A stretch of 64,000 nucleotides of DNA from Siphonodentalium dalli (GCA_032622095.1 CP136068.1:135975989-136039988); one strand, 5' to 3'. Counted from the first letter of the stretch, positions 21,659 to 33,758 are shown. The notes: generated from the letters alone by a model not told the origin. Numbers and translations: made by a program.

Positions 21659-23763
21659 GCTAGAATTGAACACATATCCCACTTGGAACTTTCAACCACA
21701 GACCTTCATTTATCAAATAGGGTCACTTGGTGGTTTGCGCTCCAAATACGCGTAATAATAGTCGCTTTTTAAGTTTTGCCGATATAGAAATAGCTCGATA
21801 AACACTTGAAATACCTTTCTATGAGCAGTATAACAATGTCACAGAAAGAAACATTTGAGTCCTGAAAAATACAACTTTGAACCCGATGTTTGCACGACAT
21901 GGAACAGAAAAGAGCGTTCCGTGTTAGTCTATTCTTGATATGGTAGAAATAAAGAGCCTTTGTTTCACTTCTGTACGAAAAAAACAAAACAACTCGAATA
22001 GGGCTCTGACCACATTATGTATTTCTCAGAGCATATGAGGCCGGTATATATAATTATTAACATTACTTGTATTTGCAATCAATCTTATACATCCTTAGAA
22101 ATTACTTAGACAAGCTCGAATGAGCCATGTCAATTTAAATTATCAGAATATCATGACAATAGATGTCTAATTTCATTGGGTCAATTATGCGGGCGTGCAC
22201 GATTATATATGATCCTATACCCGACATGACTTTCAATATGTTGTATCTGCCACTCGACGTGAAGGTAATGCCACTTAATCTTCTGTTATAATAGACAGCT
22301 ATACTCTTATTTCTTAATATACTTGTTGGATTATGCAGGTAACATCCGCTGCAACCATTATCGGGTTTAAAACGTTTGTTACACACAACTAAATGATCAC
22401 AAAGTGCAGATATCGTTCGAATAAATAGCATGTAAAGAACCGCCACAGTCGTGATTACCTTGGAATAGAACCGTAACACTCATAACAGTTGTGATTAGGC
22501 GGTTAATGTTCAAATTACCGACACACATCGGGATATTTCCTCAGCTATTTTACAGAAGAATAACACAGGTACAATTTATACTCAGTGTTCGTCGTCAGAA
22601 TGCGTTTCACAGTCGGTATGCTACCGAAAACAAAGAAATTACGTTTACAAGGCTTGATTTCCAGTGATTATATGTTGATAATTACACGTTAACTGATTGA
22701 TTGATTGTTTATTTCCAGCCATTTTACATGATACAAGGAAAATATATAATATATAACATATAACATATAGTGACATGCATAATGTAGAAAATATGTACAC
22801 ATATATACAAGTATCCACCCACGAACATATAGAAATGAATACAGTTTCGATTAGTCGACAATTGCTTATATAACCATACCCTAATGTATAAAGAATCAAT
22901 ATATTCTGTGTAAAAGTTAAATTAGTTCACCATCTAACTGCGAATACTCGAGTGACATTGTTTTGGTTATGGTACTCGATAATATATCATGGGTCGCTAT
23001 ATCCAAGTTAATTGTGATCTAAAGTTCAGGTTTTGGTAAAACGGCACTTATGCAGCCTATGTTCGTTCAAGAAAGTTTAAGGTATTTAAGATAAATATAT
23101 AATTATGCGTGATTTTGTCCCGAAAATGATAATTTCTAATCATAAGGAACCGTAACAAATCAGTCAAGAACCATCACAATACGGTGATAGAACGACTTCC
23201 GATGTAACAGTTCCTTCACAGTGATTGTAAGATAAGAAATGTGTAACTGTTGAACATTTTGACCAAAGTTGGGGATAGACACCAATTAAGCACCCACCCC
23301 TCCAAAAGTTCCCCCACCACCAATCACGTCATAACCTATCAATGATTTAGTTGAACGTGATTTCATAAGTTATATTATATTCATGTCTGGGCGACAAACA
23401 TGTGTAAATGTCCCTCAGGCGGACGATCAACTAAACATCTAGCGCTCAGTGATTTCTTGGTCATCGTTAGCACCAGTCTTCTCTGATTGCGTGTGGCTCC
23501 ATTTATTGGAGTGTTGCGTAGCTTTCCTATACAGCATGCATGCAATTTAGCATTACTCGGATAAATGGGTTACATTTGTCCGATTCCCGAGCGATGGTAA
23601 AACGGGATATCTACAGTTTCCCTTGTAGATACAGTTCCCCTTGTCCTTAACGTGAAGCAGGTGCGTATATAGAGGCGGCGTATATGGTAAATGCAAAAGG
23701 AGGGGGGCAGCGGAGCGCGTTACAGGCCCGTGTGCACGAAGATATCAAACGCTTGTGTCAGTT
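21659..23763. other. Intergenic, no gene seen; retroposon tail on minus strand
   Basis: No supported gene. CTGATTGATTGATTGTTTAT at 22693-22712 reads on the minus strand as AATAAACAATCAATCAATCAG, a retroposon-type 3' tail. A GTG-initiated minus ORF at 22135-22479 is not supported (see rejected). Confidence 0.45.
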
Positions 23764-24012
23764 AACATCATCAACTTCAACTGGGGAACTTCAATCTTAT
23801 CCTAGTTGTCCCATAGCAGTTGAGGCCTTTCAGAATGAGGTTCCCAGATGGTGAATTTTGTGATGCTAGCCCGCCGTGTGGGATAGGACCACTAAATTCA
23901 CTGCAAATGACAGACACACTATTTTCAGCCTTGACTGACACCCTCACTTTTGTAGGTTTTGCAGACTTATCTTTCCTGAGAATGATAGCTTATGAGGTGA
24001 CCTCCATCTTCA

Positions 24013-24263
24013 TTAAAGGTACTCAATCCAATCAGATGCTCCTAAATAACTATTTCTTTGGCTTCAGGGGTAAAAAATATTTGATTCGAGTCGAGGAACC
24101 CACCCATCAAAGCTCAGTGATCAGATAGCAATTTTTGAAGTTATTTCTCGAGATCTGCAGTAATAAGTGGCCCAGAGACACGTGGTCAAATGTGCGGTCT
24201 TGCTGATGAAGATGGATGACTCTAAAATCAAGTGGTAATAATAATTGATTTGAGTATCTTTAA
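24013..24263. mobile_element. TTAA-flanked MITE, AGGTACTCAATC family (member 2)
   Basis: Left end TTAAAGGTACTCAATCCAAT, right end TTTGAGTATCTTTAA. The core GATTCGAGTCGAGGAACCCA and GGATGACTCTAAAATCAAGT are family blocks. At 251 bp it is an internally shortened member. Confidence 0.85.
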
Positions 24264-24365
24264 TATCACATACATTTTGTTAATTGTGAATACATTAATT
24301 CATGCAGTCCTATCTGCTTGTTTTAACCCTTCCATGACTGGAGCTTCCTGAAATTTTATAAAAAC

Positions 24366-24543
24366 CCTGTGCCAATGCATTCTCTTATATATGCAAGTCT
24401 CCCATAGGGAGCCTCACATATATAAGAGAATACATTGGCCTAAAAATATTTACTTTGACCTTGTAAGCCAGAGCATTCTATTATATATGCAAGGCTCCCT
24501 ATGGGAGACTCGCATTTATATAAGAGAATGTACTGGTGCAGGA
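24366..24543. repeat. Double-hairpin module (GCCAATGCATTCTC family)
   Basis: Two hairpins face each other: CCAATGCATTCTCTTATATATGC ... ATATATAAGAGAATACATTGG, then CCAGAGCATTCTATTATATATGC ... TATATAAGAGAATGTACTGG. The second is the reverse complement of the first as a whole, giving a palindrome made of palindromes. Confidence 0.85.
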
Positions 24544-24786
24544 TCTTTAATTCTGCACCAGCGCAGCTCCCGCCATGAAAGGGTGAATAGTTGCCAAAAA
24601 AGAAGAAGAAATACTAAATTATCCATACCATAACAGTCATGATCCATCAATGAATGAACGTATCCATGCAAACTATGCCATCATTAAACAATCATAGCAA
24701 TACCTATACCATCGGGGATGGCAGGAAGACAGCCTGGCAGGGCTATGTTATCACCGAGTAATATACAACATACCTGTATTTATTGT

Positions 24787-26078
24787 TAGCTCAACTTTAC
24801 TTTGTAAAGTTTGAGCTATTGCCATGGCTTGGTATCCGTCGTCCGTGTGTGCGTGTGTTTGTGTGATGAGTCAACAATTTCCTTTAGCACGGTCGGATCA
24901 TTATAAAATTTGTCATAGCTCTTGACATTGACATGTAGATGGGAACGAGTATTTTCGGGTCATTCGGAAAAAAACATGGCCGCCAGTGGCCATCTTGGAT
25001 TTCAAAATTCAATTCATTAGCATGGGCTACAGCTCCTATACTTTTCGTCTTTAATATCATCATGAAATTTGTCATGGATGTTAATATTGACATGTAGATG
25101 GGAACGAGTAATTTTGGAGTCATTCGGCCAAAAAACATGGCCGCCAGCAGCCATCTTGGATTTTACTCTTTGCATGACTAAATTCTTTAGCACGGGCTAC
25201 AGGTCGTACCTTTGGTGAGATCATCATAAAATTTGTTGTGGATGTTAACAATGACATGTAGATGGGAACGAGTCATTTTGGGTTAATCGGGCAAAAACAT
25301 GGCCGTCAGCAGCCATCTTGGATTTTACTCTTTGTATGACTAAATCCTTTAGCACGAGCTATAGGTCGTACCTTTAGTCTGATCATCATGAAATTTGTCA
25401 TCGCTGTTGAAATTGGAATGTAGATGGGAACGAGTCATTTTGGGGTCATTCGGACAAAAAACATGGCCACCAGGGCCATCTTTGATTTCCAAATTCAATC
25501 CATTAGCACGGGCCACAGGTCGTACTGTTTATCTGATCATCATGAAATTTGTCATGGTTGTTAACAATGACATGTAGATGAGAACGAGTCATTTTGGGGT
25601 CATTCAGCCAAAAAACATGGCCGCCAGCAGCCACCTTGCATGTTACTCTTTGTATGACTAAATCCGTTAGCGAGGGCTACAGGTCGTACCTTTAGTCTGA
25701 TCATCATAAAATTTGTCATGGATGTTAATATTGACATGTAGATGGGAACGAGTCATTTTGGGGGTCATTCGGCCAAAAAACATGGCCGCCAGCAGCCATC
25801 TTGGATTTTACTCTTTGTATGACTAAATCCTTTAGCACGTGCTACAGGTCGTACCTTTAGTCTGATCATCATGAAATTTGTCATGGATGTTAACAATAAC
25901 ATGTAGATGGGAACGAGTCATTTTGGGGTCATCGGCCAAAAAACATTGCCGCCAGCAGCCATCTTGGATTTTACTCTGTGTGTGACTAATTTTTTTACTG
26001 CTCATTTTTACACACCTTTTTAATCTCTCTATTCATTGCTCATCACAAAAAAATTACCTTCTTTACAAAGTTGAGCTA
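24787..26078. mobile_element. Nonautonomous element with inverted ends and internal ~160-bp array (copy 2)
   Basis: Ends TAGCTCAACTTTACTTTGTA and CTTTACAAAGTTGAGCTA are inverted repeats. Between them are about seven ~160-bp units (anchor GATGGGAACGAGT near 24938, 25099, 25262, 25422, 25576 (one change), 25742, 25907). It is inserted in copy B of the segmental duplication and absent from copy A, so it is mobile or was exchanged there. No coding capacity. Confidence 0.85.
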
Positions 26079-26099
26079 CAGTGTCATTGACACTTTCAT

Positions 26100-26167
26100 T
26101 GATAATATGTTTGCTATATATATATGTGTGTGTCTATTGTGAATAAAGTTATCCTATCCTATCCTAA
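26100..26167 (+). repeat. Retroposon-type 3' tail (AATAAAGTTATCCTATCCT)
   Basis: GTGAATAAAGTTATCCTATC with further CCTAT units, preceded by a TA/TG run. A typical non-LTR retroposon or SINE 3' end with short tandem tail, directly after the array element. Confidence 0.5.
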
Positions 26168-26416
26168 CCCAGTGACAAATATTTTCATGAAAAGGAGCTA
26201 AACGTCATCTCGTAACCAGGATAGATAGGGTACCGGTACATTGTAACTATCAAATCTACAAAAACAGGGGAGGGGTTGGAAATTCAAAGTTTGAAATCTC
26301 CCAATGTTCAGTGACACTTTGGCCATGGCCCTGCCTCTTTCACATACATGTACATTTGCAACTAATATTTGAGAATGAGTTGAGGAACATGTAATAGTCA
26401 GAATTAATGAGAAGGT

Positions 26417-26422
26417 TTATTA
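26417..26422 (-). terminator. Polyadenylation signal of MPDU1
   Basis: AATAAA on the minus strand, about 200 bp after the MPDU1 stop. The flanking sequence is retained in the duplicate near 19075. Confidence 0.5.
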
Positions 26423-26619
26423 ATTTATTAATATAAATATAATCAACTATGTTAATAATAGTTTTTGCATACAAGTACATGTAATGCACATGCAAATCGA
26501 TAGATCTGATGTCACCAAATTGGAAGGATTTCGGCTACAAGTACTGAAGAGTCAATCACAAAATGAAATGAAATTATGATCCTTCTGGATAAAAATTATG
26601 ATACTATGAGTTTTAGACA

Positions 26620-27369
26620 CTATTTCCTCTTCTTACTCTCACTCTTAGACTGCTGTGGATTTGCTACGTCATTCCAGTAATATAACATCTGGCTTGCAAT
26701 AATGGCGTTAAGGCTGGTTGAGACGACATAAGTGATCACTGTTAACAGATCACCAGTCTCCTGAATTGATGTGAATATTCTCGCTACTGATCCAGCGAAC
26801 AACAAAAATACGGTTATTGCTGACAACTGCCCAGTGCTTCCATTCTTGAAGTTTTCAATGGCTTGGATGGCTTTACTCATGACCACAATAGCAATGTTAC
26901 ATGTTTGTAGTAGGCTCAGAAGGTACATGGACACTGCTGGAGACAGAAGATATGCCATCACAACAGCATACAGGCCCATAAAGACAAGAGCGTGTGTTAA
27001 CTTTCCACCATATACAAGCACAAAACATGCGATAGCAGCAGTCTGCAGAATCATGAACACAGATTCTCCATATGAACTGAATGGAAAGTTGTTAGCATAG
27101 CTGTAGGATAGCGTTGCGGAGAATGCTACAATTTCCAAGATAACACTCAGTAGATTGATACCATCGCCACTTCTTGCTTTGTATATCTTTAATATCTGTG
27201 GAACCTTGACAAGCACTGCACCTAAGATTATCGCATATCCAAGACCTTTGCTGATGACGACTTTCAGACAGGAAACATTCATAAAATCATTGTCCGTGAA
27301 ATATGTATCGTAACATGGTTGTGGTACAAGTAATTGCAAAATTGTGATAAAAAACTGCTTGAGATCCAT
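26620..27369 (-). CDS. MPDU1: Mannose-P-dolichol utilization defect 1 protein (PQ-loop family)
   Basis: A 249-residue multi-pass ER membrane protein needed for use of dolichol-phosphate mannose and glucose in N-glycan precursor, GPI-anchor and O-mannose synthesis. Length matches the vertebrate protein (about 247). Two PQ-loop repeats are visible: the first near residues 40-100 with VKVPQILKIYKARSGDGIN, the second around residues 150-215. There are about seven hydrophobic segments and a lysine-rich C-terminus (SKSESKKRK) that could act as an ER-retrieval signal. The ATG context is CATTATCATGG. The whole coding region is one uninterrupted frame, whereas the human gene has several introns, so this is either an intronless lineage gene or a retrogene. 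A partial duplicate of its 3' end lies at 19251-19389. Confidence 0.95.
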   Translation of the reverse strand: MDLKQFFITILQLLVPQPCYDTYFTDNDFMNVSCLKVVISKGLGYAIILGAVLVKVPQILKIYKARSGDGINLLSVILEIVAFSATLSYSYANNFPFSSYGESVFMILQTAAIACFVLVYGGKLTHALVFMGLYAVVMAYLLSPAVSMYLLSLLQTCNIAIVVMSKAIQAIENFKNGSTGQLSAITVFLLFAGSVARIFTSIQETGDLLTVITYVVSTSLNAIIASQMLYYWNDVANPQQSKSESKKRK

Positions 27370-30199
27370 GATAATGTAGATGGAGTTCTTGAAGGTGATT
27401 AAAGGCTTGTATTTACATTAAATTACAATCTAGACCGTTGCAGATGTCCAGGCGTATTCGTGTCCACACGCAGACTGTTATTTATTGGTCTGTCAGAGCA
27501 GCGACCCGTATTAATCGTTCGCAGAAAATTCACAAGCATGAAAGGTTGGTGGAAATGATTCAAATTCTTGTTTTTACGCGAAACAAAATTACTAGCTTAT
27601 AACCAAAAATAATCTACAATTTACTATAGCATTTTTTATATAACGTCAATTTTCATTCCGCCACCTTTTCTTTCTTCGGGAATTAATTATGGGAGGAAAT
27701 AGGGGCCTGAACACAACGGGGTGATCGACCATCTCCAACATGTCGGGCTCATGTTTTCAGTGACAGTTCATTGCTCTATATTAATATCAATTCATTTCAA
27801 AACTAACATGCAGTTATCGGCTATCTCAAAGAAATACTCATGGTTTTTGTTACATTCTTCCTCATTTGGTGTAGACGTGTTCACTAACGGGTTACTCCCG
27901 GAGTCCGACTACGTGTATCCGTACGGATGCGAGATGTTTTTAAATCCAACAACATGGCCTACACAATGCGTGTTCATCCATCCCCATAGAGCTACAATTA
28001 CACACAAGTATTTATATGTGACATATACACAGTATATGTATGTTCTAATTAAAAACAATGCTGGGCATCTTGTGTTGTAAAAATAACACCCAAGACTAGC
28101 GCGCCCACATGCATGTGACACACTTTACTCCTAGGTATATATGACTACCATATTTTCTTCTCTTGTTTTCTCACTTTCTATTCTTCATTTGACATTCCCG
28201 TACGTATATGTAGGCCTATATGCCTATATATAGACTATACTTATACTATGAATGTGACTATATACCAGCCCACTAGTCCAAAACCAGCTTGGCAGATGAA
28301 TTAACACGGATCATGTTAATTCAATCCGACATGATGGTGACATCCACTATATTCGTTAATGGTGTCACCTTACACCATTGAGAGCTCACATTACAAACAT
28401 AGATATATATAGCTTATTCTCAAATTATAAAACCAAACTAATGGTGTGTGTATATAGGCTACGCATGTACCAGCAATAAAATATTATATTTTTCCAATGT
28501 GACTTGGTTGACCAATGGAAAAATATACGAGAAAATAAATATCCCACTGAGACAGTGCACTGATATTTTATCGCTAGTTGGTGGTCTATGTTCACCTTGA
28601 TTTGTGGTGATCGGTATCCGTTCAATAATCTCTCAGGGTAGATCGCGCATGAACGTTCACGCCATCAAGTTTATAATCTGTTTCAACAATTCACGTGGTA
28701 ATTCCATTTATAGTTTGAAGTACATATAGGCTATATAGCACATAGTCTGCATGGATAGATGTGTTCGTCAGACACGTGCTGTGTGTCAAGATGTGAAGAA
28801 AAATATATACTTATTTTGAGACTATCCTTACGAATGCGACACAGCAACAGATATTTGACTGCGTGAATATTTTAACTAAAACAGATGATGCTGTATTGTC
28901 ATCACACAATTAATGATAAAGATCTGGCTGACAAATGTTTTTCATGAAAATTTGAAATTATAACGACCACTCGGAAGTTACCAGACACTGTATCGACGAG
29001 TGATGTTTTAGTTCACTAAATTCGAGGATGTTTCTGAATTAGAATTATAGAAAAGAGTTCTCAACATGACGAAAAGTAAATAATGCTGATTGGATCTGAA
29101 GGGGTCACTCACCAAAAAAAAAATGCCGAAGGATACAGATGTTTTGAAAATGTGCTGAATGGTAGGCTACAATCGTCAGTACATGTATCCAACTTTTTGA
29201 GCACGTGAGCAACCGTAATTTGTTTGATAAATTTCTCGGTGGAGAAATCGTTTTTGTTAGTTTATCTCCGATAGTTGCGTCCCGATTCGAGAAGTAAATA
29301 TTTTTACAATTGAGCGTAGTTCGGACGATGTTTTCTATGGAGTGGAATGGTCTATTTGCTTGAGATTTTCGGCGATGTTGGTAGAATGCTACATAACTTC
29401 GTGTGGATCTTCAGGGTGACCTTTAGATGAGTCATAGAATTTTTCCGAAATTTGTTTTTAAAAAACATGGCCACCAGCATGCAGTATCTTGTTTTAACTC
29501 TTCGCTTACTCAATACAGTATGGCAACATATAATACACCTGTTGCATCCACATATGCAAAAGACTTCTCTTATTCAACATAGAACAGCCGCGCGCCACCT
29601 TACTGCTCACTTGCTTCTATTTATTCTGAATGAAGTGGAGATGGCTCAGCCACATCGGCAGATCGAGAAAAGCATCCACAATAATTGCCGAGCGTAGTCA
29701 TCTGAGGATAGATATGCGTGTGAAATAAACAACAATCAAAATGCAAAAACAAAATTAAAAAAATTAGAACGTTAAAAGCAAAACGAAACAAAGCAACACA
29801 AATAAAATAATAATAATATAAAAAAAAAACGACGACAACAACAAAAACATTCATCATAAAACCCATCCACTGAGAATAACGCTTGGTTGACAATCCATAC
29901 GCTTGTGATATACGTGAAGAGTCATGGAGGGCAATACACATCGATTCGATGTGTGAGTGAGAGAGAGAGAGAGAGAGAGTGAGAGAGAGAGAGAGGGGGC
30001 AGGGCGCGCCCATTTTACATGGGGGAGATTCGTTGCCTCCCCGAATTAAGATAGGCAAAACGTTGTTCACAAGATACAGTCCATAGGTATGTGACATGGT
30101 GGTTTAAAAAACTGGCCGTTTGGTGAAGGAAATAAATGCTAATCTTGAGATAAAAATTCGCACAGAAAATCAAATGAGCTTTCATCGCTGATCTTCAGC
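27370..30199. other. Intergenic, no gene seen
   Basis: Presumed MPDU1 promoter side at 27370-27700. The rest shows no coding homology. A scrap near 29461-29510 (AACATGGCCACCAGCATGCA) resembles the ~160-bp array unit. A GA microsatellite is annotated separately. Confidence 0.45.
29951..29998. repeat. GA microsatellite
   Basis: Near-perfect (GA)n run with one GT interruption; a shorter GA run is at about 31032-31059. Confidence 0.95.
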
Positions 30200-31060
30200 T
30201 TGAGAAAGAGGGAAAAGAGAAATGGGCTGACACAACCGACTGCATTTAAGTACAGATAAGTAAACAGTCGTCATATCTGACACCATCCTTATTCGTGTGA
30301 GATGGTGGGAAAATACCTTGAAATGGACACTGTAAATGCTACATGTGCTACATAGGAGAGGACAGTGCGCGAGAAAGAGAAGAGAGACGGGGTGGGGAGG
30401 GGCGTGTGATCGATGTGGATTGGAATTCCTTTCGTATTTGAGCATATAGTTAATTCAACAATGGTTCACGTTGGACACAGTCCTTATTCGTCTGAGATGG
30501 CGGGAAATATATTGAATATATTTGAATATTGTAAATTCTACCTGTCACCTCGATCATTTGAGTTTGGAAAATCAAATTGAACGAGAGGAGAGGAGAGTGA
30601 ATGATGGAGGAGATACAAAGGGAGAGAGTATGGGTGGTCCAAGCGAATGAGACCTCTGTGAATGGAAATTCCCTTTGTATTTGAGCACAGATAAGTGAAC
30701 AGTTGTTCACCTTTCACACCGTCCCTATTCGTGTGAGATGGTGAAATATATTTTGGAAGTTGTAAATGCTACCTTTGGGCTCGATCATTTATGTGTGGAA
30801 AATCTAATTGAACGAGAGAAGAGAAGAGTGGCGAGAGATAGACCATTCGAATGAGATCTATGTAAATGGAAATTCTTTTCGCATTTGAGCACAGATAAGT
30901 CAACAGTCGTTCACATTTGACACCGTCCCTATTCGTGTGATATGATGGAAAATACCTTGAAGTCGGTACTATGAATGCTACCCGAGGGATCGATCATGTA
31001 TGTGTGGAAAAAGAAGAAGATAGTGTGTTTGTGAGAGAGAGAGAGGAAGAGAGAGAGATG
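30200..31060 (+). repeat. Diverged ~190-240-bp tandem repeat, four units
   Basis: Anchor TCCTTATTCGTGTGAGATGG or close variants near 30287, 30481, 30723 and 30929. Each is followed by TGTAAATGCTAC-like and GATCATTTATGTGTGGAAAA-like blocks, then a GA-rich stretch and ATTTGAGCACAGATAAGT. No coding pattern. Confidence 0.85.
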
Positions 31061-31399
31061 AACATTCATATCACGTTGAGTATAGATAAGCACCCCACGC
31101 TACAGGATAAAAACAATTCAACATTTGGAAGTTTAATTCTTGAAACAACATGTTAAGATTGTTCTTAAAAATTATTTAGTGTAAGATATATTAGACCAAG
31201 ATGCAGGGATGTGGTAGGGAAGTGAAAATATTCTTATAAATTTTTCTTATAAATGTAGTTTGAAAACCAACCAGTATTTAGTGTGAAATTCCTTGCTTTT
31301 ACATCAAAAGTTGAATATTTTCTTACCTTCGACCAACTTTTTTGACTGAAATGACCATCAGTTGGAATAAAAGATCAGCAGACCACAGTGTCCCCCGAA
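31061..31399. other. Intergenic, no gene seen
   Basis: AT-rich with no supported feature. Confidence 0.4.
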
Positions 31400-32411
31400 A
31401 ACGTGGCAAGTCGATGCCGCTTTGTTAAAGAAATTAAAAACAATGTTGAAATTTTCTAAGTTGAAAATTAGGGTTAATAACTCTGTCAAAAAATATTTTT
31501 TCCGCCATCTATATACATGTTGCACATCTTCAATATATGGGCAACAATATTCTGAAGTTTCAAATCTCTGGGATGAAATCTGTAGGAGGAGATGATTACA
31601 CCATGAAGGTACTCAAAAGTGTGACGGACGAACGGACGGAGCCCGTTTCTATAGTCCCCCGAAAATAAATTTTTCGGGGGACAAAAATCACAACCATGGT
31701 GGAGTGTCAGGTTGGAAATTTCCACCCAAGGGAGGGGCGCATATGGAATTTCCCGGATGTGGGAATTATGGTTTGGCTCTCAGTGCAGTTCAAAATTCTA
31801 AGTTTGACACCACCAACAGAGATCCTCTATCCACATCCTTGCTAAGATGTGAACAATTACTTACTAGGGGCCGGGCCATATTCAAAAAAATATCTTTGTT
31901 TTCCCCAATCCCCTGACCCTACTCAAAATATAAAAGAATGGATGGGTAGGTAGTTAATTTTTTGTCCCCCAACTTTCTGAAATAAAAGGGGGACTATAGA
32001 AACGGGCTCCGTCAGTTCGTCACACTTTTGAGTACCTTCATGGTGTAATCTTCTCCTCCTACATATTTCATCCTAGAGATTTGAAACTTCAGAATATTGT
32101 TGCCCATATATTGAAGATGTGCAACATGTATATAGACGACGGAACAATTATTATTATAACAGAGTTATTAACCCTTTTCGACTTAGAAAATTTCACCATT
32201 TTTTTTTTATTTTCTGTATGAGAGTACCTTCATGGTGTAATCAACTCCTCCTACAGTTTTGATCGTAGATATTTGAAACTTCAGAGTATTGTTACCCACA
32301 TATTGGAGATGTACATGTATAGAGATGACGGATTTTTTTTTTTACGGAATTATTAACCCTTTCGACATTTTTTTAAATTTCTTTAACAAAGCGGCATCGA
32401 CTTGCCACGTT
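31400..32411. mobile_element. ~1-kb foldback element
   Basis: Outer arms AACGTGGCAAGTCGATGCCG (31400) and CGGCATCGACTTGCCACGTT (ending 32411) are exact inverses. Pairing continues through TTTGTTAAAGAAATT, CATCTTCAATATATGGGCAA, CACCATGAAGGTACTCAAAA and GGAGCCCGTTTCTATAGTCC. The right arm holds a second partial copy of its own inner block (about 32221-32400). A tight hairpin GTCCCCCGAAAATAAATTTT and its mirror sit at about 31655-31682. The unpaired middle is about 31685-31960. No transposase. Confidence 0.9.
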
Positions 32412-33326
32412 AAATCAAATACTCATTGACGAGTAGTTCCATTAGGAGATGTTCAAATAATATGTACAAGACAAATTGAACTTATTATCTGAACATTTCC
32501 ATCCAATAAATAGGACTTCTTCTGTACTTGTACTTATATCTATTGTCTGCTTATTATGGAGTGGATTGTTTGGTTGATATTTTCCAACAACAAGAAAAAT
32601 AAGTTAACAAAAAAAGTGGAATATTATAATTAATTAATATAATATACTATGTTACAATTACCATACATTTCAAATTAAACATAACTACTTACATAACTAC
32701 ATGTAAATACAGGTAGTAAAATTTCACAAAAACATAAAATAATTAAGGGAGTCTAAATTGTTGAAAGAATATTTGCTGAGAAATCCAGATGCTATGAATA
32801 ACTTGCTTTATTCGGTTATAAACTTCACTACTGAATAACTGTAAACAGGCCTTCACATACAGACTGAGCTTAAGATTCACATCCCTTAAGGGCCATTCAC
32901 CTGTGAGCTGTGAATACTGTCATTTATTTTTTTATTTTAATTTTATCGATATTATTCAGTCTTGGCACTTATCAATTTTGACAATTTCATAGCAAAACCA
33001 GAGTTAATTATAGCCCTGGAATTATTTGATGTGATTCTTTCATCATCCACAACCAATCGCATTCACATCCGTCAGCATTTATGATGAAAAGATTATAATA
33101 GATTCTGTAACAATTTTGGCTTTTGTTTACATAACAAAGCACACAAACTTGACAATAACATTGTATTTGTAAACGCTGATTTACGCGATATTTCTGATTG
33201 GTATAAGAACAAAATCTGTCTATATTTTAATATTCTTTCTTATGATGGTTTTAACTGAAGTGACTATTTTAACAGCAATACCCACTGTGAAGACACCCAT
33301 GCCTTTAATTTCTGGCTGCCCCTACT
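32412..33326. other. Intergenic; dispersed repeat at its left
   Basis: 32418-32520 (TACTCATTGACGAGTAGTTC ... CTGAACATTTCC) matches 14955-15050. The rest is AT-rich with no gene. Confidence 0.5.
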
Positions 33327-33550
33327 TTAACCCTTTCAGTGCCAAGTCCGATTTTTGTCTCAACGGTTGAACCAATATTTCTGCTTTATTTATTTATAAT
33401 TTATTGATTATAATAATGTGATACATTGATGGAAAGAGCTCTAAGAGCTCTTTCCATCAATGTATCACATTATTATAATCAATAAATTTGAAAAATGATC
33501 AAGGAAATATGGGTTGATACAAAAATCGGACTTGGCACTGAAATGGTTAT
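33327..33550. mobile_element. 224-bp near-perfect palindromic MITE, CCCTTTCAGTGCC ends
   Basis: Left TTAACCCTTTCAGTGCCAAG and right CTTGGCACTGAAATGGTTAT are inverted ends with TTAA/TTAT flanks. The centre TGGAAAGAGCTCTAAGAGCT pairs outward for at least 45 bp each side without mismatch. The CCCTTT start after TTAA fits a piggyBac-like MITE. Confidence 0.85.
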
Positions 33551-33638
33551 TATTTCCCTCTGTGGAAACATTTACATGTATCATATGTGTAAAGCCAACT
33601 ACATGTGTAAAGCCAACTACCTGGTACATGTGTGACGT

Positions 33639-33758
33639 TAGTCCAAGTCTTCTCGTACTAAAACTAGCTAAGATTTTGGGATGGAGATGCTAGTGTTTAA
33701 ACACTAGCATCTCCATCCCAAAATCTTAGCTAGTTTTAGTACGAGAAGACTTGGACTA
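33639..33758. mobile_element. Perfect 120-bp palindrome flanked by TGTGACGT direct repeat
   Basis: TAGTCCAAGTCTTCTCGTAC ... GTACGAGAAGACTTGGACTA with no loop, centred on GTTTAAAC at 33695-33702. TGTGACGT stands immediately left (33631-33638) and one base right (33760-33767), looking like an 8-bp target-site duplication of hAT type. Confidence 0.85.

Larger units (their letters stand above)
23764..26758. repeat. Segmental duplication, copy B (includes the 3' end of MPDU1)
   Basis: Partner of copy A. It is longer because two insertions sit in it: the AGGTACTCAATC MITE (24013-24263) and the ~1.3-kb repeat-array element (24787-26078) with a short retroposon-like tail after it. It runs into the MPDU1 coding sequence up to 26758. 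Confidence 0.9.

Noticed and set aside
22135-22479. 114-codon minus ORF with a hydrophobic N-terminus and Cys residues (CSGC)
   Set aside because: Starts at GTG with a stop directly before it and has no ATG in the leader. No family recognised and no neighbouring exon; open by chance is as likely.
29621-30097. 158-codon minus ORF with a Ser/Leu-rich run
   Set aside because: It translates the GA microsatellite and poly-A stretches; low complexity only.
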